Assembly: GCA_019423835.1 (NCBI GenBank)
Contig: JAHZAR010000017.1
Coordinates: 15,977 to 25,015, forward strand
Reading direction: 5' to 3'
DNA: 9,039 nucleotides
Source: Clostridiales bacterium
GTDB lineage: Bacteria > Bacillota > Clostridia > Lachnospirales > Lachnospiraceae
Both the position numbers and the translations under genes were made by a program. Below the pieces are notes generated by a model that was given only the letters and a program-made list of their open reading frames with translations, did not search any database and was not told where the DNA came from. Shown here in pieces: positions 6,742-9,039 of the stretch (position 1 is its first letter; every line of letters starts with the position of its first letter).

Positions 6742-7662
6742 TCAGGAACCTCTTTTTCCCTTACTGACTTCCTTCTTCTCACATGCAAGATTCAGCTTTC
6801 TTAAAAGCCCTTCTGTCAGATGGAGGGCGATCAGCCGTTCTTCCTCGCCGCTCATTGTTTTCTCCGCCTCACTCCTGCATTCCTCTTTTCTTCCTAACGA
6901 CAGAGGAAAATACTGCTGTATAAACTCAAAAGTCAACTTCTCTCCTGTATGGTCTGCCTCCACTCTCAACTCTTCAGCTTCATCGCTGCAAAGTCTGTCA
7001 AGGCCTGTGAGCACTGCTGCCTGTCCGTCAAGCCCCAGATACTCCTTAGCGGAGCGGAGCAGGCATCTGTACAGACTCATAAAATGGCTGACAATACTAT
7101 CTTTCTTTATTGTCAACCCTTCACCTTCTGTCCGGTCTTCTCCGAAACATTCCTGTCTCTGTGCCTCATCCAGATTGGCAGGGCGAAGGTAAAGGGAAAA
7201 GCGGCAGAAGGAATCTCTTTTGCATGTTAGGTGGTTGGACAGGTTGGCCTGTCCCTTTCCCTGTGTGAACGCCCTTACCGCTGCATGAATCCACTCTTCA
7301 CAGTAGATTACCCCCGCTTCCTGACATCCTTTTTTTCTCCATACCGCCTCCATGGGGCAGCTGTACACCTCGAACATCTGGGACTCTTTTTCATCCCGGA
7401 TCACAGTCCTGAAAAATCTCGGATCTGCCCCGCAGCAGTTCTCTGCTCTGAGCATGGAACGGAGATTCGTCTGCACTCCCTGCTCTAAAAGTTCCTCCCT
7501 GAGCCGTTCTCCAAACTCCTCACCATACCGGATAACAGCCTCTCGGACCGCCCGTTCCCCCCTGTTGCCTCCGGCCTCTATCATGGCCTGTGCTATGTAG
7601 CCATACATTTTTACAAAACAGTCAAACTGACTCTGTTCCTTTATTTCATGCAAATTGTTCAT
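6742..7662 (-). CDS. L-2-amino-thiazoline-4-carboxylic acid hydrolase family protein (first paralog)
   Basis: This 306-residue soluble protein belongs to the same family as its downstream neighbour. It shares the N-terminal G32-x2-GERAxRE helix, DPRF at 80-83, CPM at 102-104, W108, YCEE at 120-123, NL at 140-141, LT at 145-146, D150, C153 and LRPxNL at 159-164. By eye, 27 of 67 positions are identical over 98-164. The remainder has diverged, and this copy has a longer, charged C-terminus (about residues 258-306) and extra cysteines (C76, C77, C113, C147). Residues 16-57 appear to repeat at 194-235. ATG at 7662 is preceded by AGGCGGG, a near-consensus site 5 nt away. It lies 78 bp after the OppF-type gene and 49 bp before its paralog. 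Whether it hydrolyses ATC, another thiazoline or something unrelated cannot be read from sequence. Confidence 0.78.
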   Translation of the reverse strand: MNNLHEIKEQSQFDCFVKMYGYIAQAMIEAGGNRGERAVREAVIRYGEEFGERLREELLEQGVQTNLRSMLRAENCCGADPRFFRTVIRDEKESQMFEVYSCPMEAVWRKKGCQEAGVIYCEEWIHAAVRAFTQGKGQANLSNHLTCKRDSFCRFSLYLRPANLDEAQRQECFGEDRTEGEGLTIKKDSIVSHFMSLYRCLLRSAKEYLGLDGQAAVLTGLDRLCSDEAEELRVEADHTGEKLTFEFIQQYFPLSLGRKEECRSEAEKTMSGEEERLIALHLTEGLLRKLNLACEKKEVSKGKRGS

Positions 7663-7740
7663 GCTTTCCCGCCTGTTTCCTTTCTGCAGGCTGCCCGGTC
7701 AGATACATCCTGCCATATTTCACTTCCAATCCCATAATCA

Positions 7741-8697
7741 TCACAGTTTCAGACATGCCGCAGAATGTCCTGGAAAGACTTCCCGCAGCGCAGGCTCCTC
7801 CTCATGGCACCGCTTCTCCGCATAAGGACAGCGGCTGGCAAAACGGCAGCCAGGCTTTGGATTCACAGGCGAAGAAATCTCTCCCTTCAGGATTATCCGT
7901 TTTCTCTTATTGTGCAGGCTCGGAACCGGAATTGCCGAGAGGAGAGCCTGCGTATATGGATGAATCGGATTTTTAAACAGCTCACTGGCAGGTGCTTTCT
8001 CAATCAGCCTGCCTAAATACATTACAGCTATGTCATCGGCAAAGTAATGAACTACAGATAGATCGTGGGTAATAAACATATAGGTCAGCCCCATTTTTTC
8101 CTGAAGCTCATCCATCAGATTTAAGATCTGCGCCTGGATTGATACATCCAGAGCGGATACCGGCTCATCGCACACGATGAATTTTGGATTCAGCGCAAGA
8201 GCCCTGGCAATCCCAATCCTCTGCCTTCTGCCGCCGTCCAGTTCATGAGGGTAGGAGTTGATAAGCCTTTCAGCCAGCCCCACAATTTCCATAATTTCCA
8301 GGACTCTCTCCATCCTGGCCTTTTTTCCTGTTACTATGCGGTTCAGGCGAAGGGGCTCCGCTATGGTTTCACTGACTGTCTTTCTGGGATTCAGAGAAGA
8401 AAACGGATCCTGAAAAATGATCTGCATTTGAGTCCTTATTTTCCGCATCTCTTTCCTGCTTTTTTTCCCCACATCCTCCCCTTCAAACAGCACCTGGCCC
8501 GAGGTGGGTTCTATAATCCTCAGAATCGCTCTTCCCGTTGTAGATTTCCCACAGCCGGATTCTCCCACAACTCCTAATGTCTTTCCCCTGCCTATGGTAA
8601 ATGACACGTCATCCACCGCGTGAAGAGTTCCTTTCGGCGTTTCAAAATATTTTTTAAGATTTTTAACCTCCAGAATCGTGTCCTTACCCCCTGTCAT
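7741..8697 (-). CDS. Oligopeptide/dipeptide ABC transporter ATP-binding protein, OppF/DppF type
   Basis: This 318-residue protein is the second ATPase of a peptide-type ABC importer on the cytoplasmic face of the membrane. It has Walker A GESGCGKST (45-53), the Q-loop at Q96-D97, the ABC signature at 153-160, Walker B FIVCDE (173-178), the D-loop SALD (181-184) and the switch histidine H211. The C-terminal oligopeptide-transporter extension begins near HPYTQALL (246-253) and carries the cysteine motif C284, C290, C297 and C315, a pattern associated with Fe-S binding in Dpp/Opp ATPases. The signature reads LDGGRRQR instead of LSGGQRQR, a variation I believe occurs in clostridial relatives. The GGGAGG site 7 nt before ATG at 8697 supports the start. 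It overlaps the OppD-type gene by 14 bp. Substrate class (peptide, nickel or other) is not readable from the ATPase. Confidence 0.95.
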   Translation of the reverse strand: MTGGKDTILEVKNLKKYFETPKGTLHAVDDVSFTIGRGKTLGVVGESGCGKSTTGRAILRIIEPTSGQVLFEGEDVGKKSRKEMRKIRTQMQIIFQDPFSSLNPRKTVSETIAEPLRLNRIVTGKKARMERVLEIMEIVGLAERLINSYPHELDGGRRQRIGIARALALNPKFIVCDEPVSALDVSIQAQILNLMDELQEKMGLTYMFITHDLSVVHYFADDIAVMYLGRLIEKAPASELFKNPIHPYTQALLSAIPVPSLHNKRKRIILKGEISSPVNPKPGCRFASRCPYAEKRCHEEEPALREVFPGHSAACLKL

Positions 8698-9039
8698 CTT
8701 CTCCCCTCCCCGCTCTCTGTGCCCGGCAGTTTTCTTCTTGCTGGTCCTTCCCGGTCATTTTTTCCATTAATTTTTCTTTCACAGTCTCTGTATTGTAGAG
8801 ATGGCACTCTACAAAGTGGTTTTCTGTTCTATAAATTTTTTCAGGCTTCTTCTTTCTGCACACTTCCATGGCATAGTCACACCGCGGCCAGAAGGGACAG
8901 CCCTCCGGCAAATCTGTCGGATCGGGCATCAGCCCTCTGATAGGCCTGAGTTTCCCGTCCTTACTTTCAGGGTTCGGCAGGGAATTAAACAGTCCTTCTG
9001 TATATGGATGTCTGGTATGTTCAAAAATATCCTCAAGGG
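8684..9039 (-). CDS. Oligopeptide/dipeptide ABC transporter ATP-binding protein, OppD/DppD type (3' end only)
   Basis: Only the last 117 codons are in the window; the 5' part, including the nucleotide-binding motifs, lies beyond the right edge. The visible part starts in the stretch EDIFEHTRHPYTEGL, continues through the LPNP and LRPIRGLMPDP segments typical of OppD/DppD C-termini, and carries the four-cysteine pattern GCPFWPRC...C...EC. The tail after the last cysteine is highly charged and rich in Gln, Glu, Lys and Arg. The gene ends with TAA at 8684-8686 and overlaps the OppF-type start by 14 bp, so the two ATPases are translated as a pair. Permease and substrate-binding protein genes would be expected further upstream, outside the window. 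Confidence 0.9.
   Translation of the reverse strand, partial: LEDIFEHTRHPYTEGLFNSLPNPESKDGKLRPIRGLMPDPTDLPEGCPFWPRCDYAMEVCRKKKPEKIYRTENHFVECHLYNTETVKEKLMEKMTGKDQQEENCRAQRAGRGEDDRG

Noticed and set aside
6693..6788. N-terminal extension of the second ATC-hydrolase-like gene that would overlap the first by 47 bp
   Set aside because: The AGGAGG 8 nt before ATG at 6692 and the gap-free alignment with the paralog from that point show the extension is not coding.
7663..7740. Possible internal promoter between the OppF-type gene and the first ATC-hydrolase-like gene
   Set aside because: TTGGAA is present on the minus strand, but the hexamers 17-18 bp downstream match TATAAT at no more than about half of positions. 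No clear terminator was seen either, so read-through from the transporter genes is simpler.
8218..8238. Reading the LDGGRRQR signature as evidence of a dead ATPase
   Set aside because: All other catalytic motifs are intact and the frame is undisturbed, so loss of function is not supported.

Overview
The window looks like a piece of chromosome from an obligately anaerobic Clostridia, most likely a gut Lachnospiraceae. This is inferred from the moderate GC content, strong AGGAGG ribosome binding sites, a class F flavodiiron fusion of the kind known from clostridia, and clostridial-style oligopeptide ABC ATPases. No RNA gene, CRISPR array, IS element or phage gene was seen.

Layout: positions 1-484 hold no convincing gene. 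They end in an AT-rich promoter region (extended -10 at about 378-383) for one plus-strand gene, 485-3028. That gene encodes an 847-residue flavodiiron protein fused to a short-spacer rubredoxin and an NADH:rubredoxin-oxidoreductase-like module, so it is a single-chain NAD(P)H-dependent O2 (possibly NO or H2O2) reductase. A strong intrinsic terminator (3047-3086) follows it.

Everything from 3147 to the right edge lies on the minus strand and reads as one tightly packed operon. In transcription order it contains: an OppD/DppD-type ATPase (3' end only, running off the window), an OppF/DppF-type ATPase, two tandem paralogs of the L-2-amino-thiazoline-4-carboxylate (ATC) hydrolase family, a MalY/PatB-type PLP-dependent C-S beta-lyase, and an M20 AbgB-like amidohydrolase. 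Spacings are a 14-bp overlap, 78 bp, 49 bp, 35 bp and an 11-bp overlap.

As a working model (inference), a peptide-type ABC importer brings in a small sulfur-containing amino-acid derivative or conjugate. The ATC-hydrolase-like proteins and the M20 amidohydrolase open or deacylate it to a cysteine or cysteine S-conjugate, and the PatB-type lyase cleaves the C-S bond to pyruvate, ammonia and a thiol or sulfide. The most interesting points are this gene combination, the two diverged ATC-hydrolase paralogs, and an apparent internal helical repeat flanking the cysteine-containing core of both paralogs. Three start codons were set from Shine-Dalgarno placement instead of the longest reading frame.
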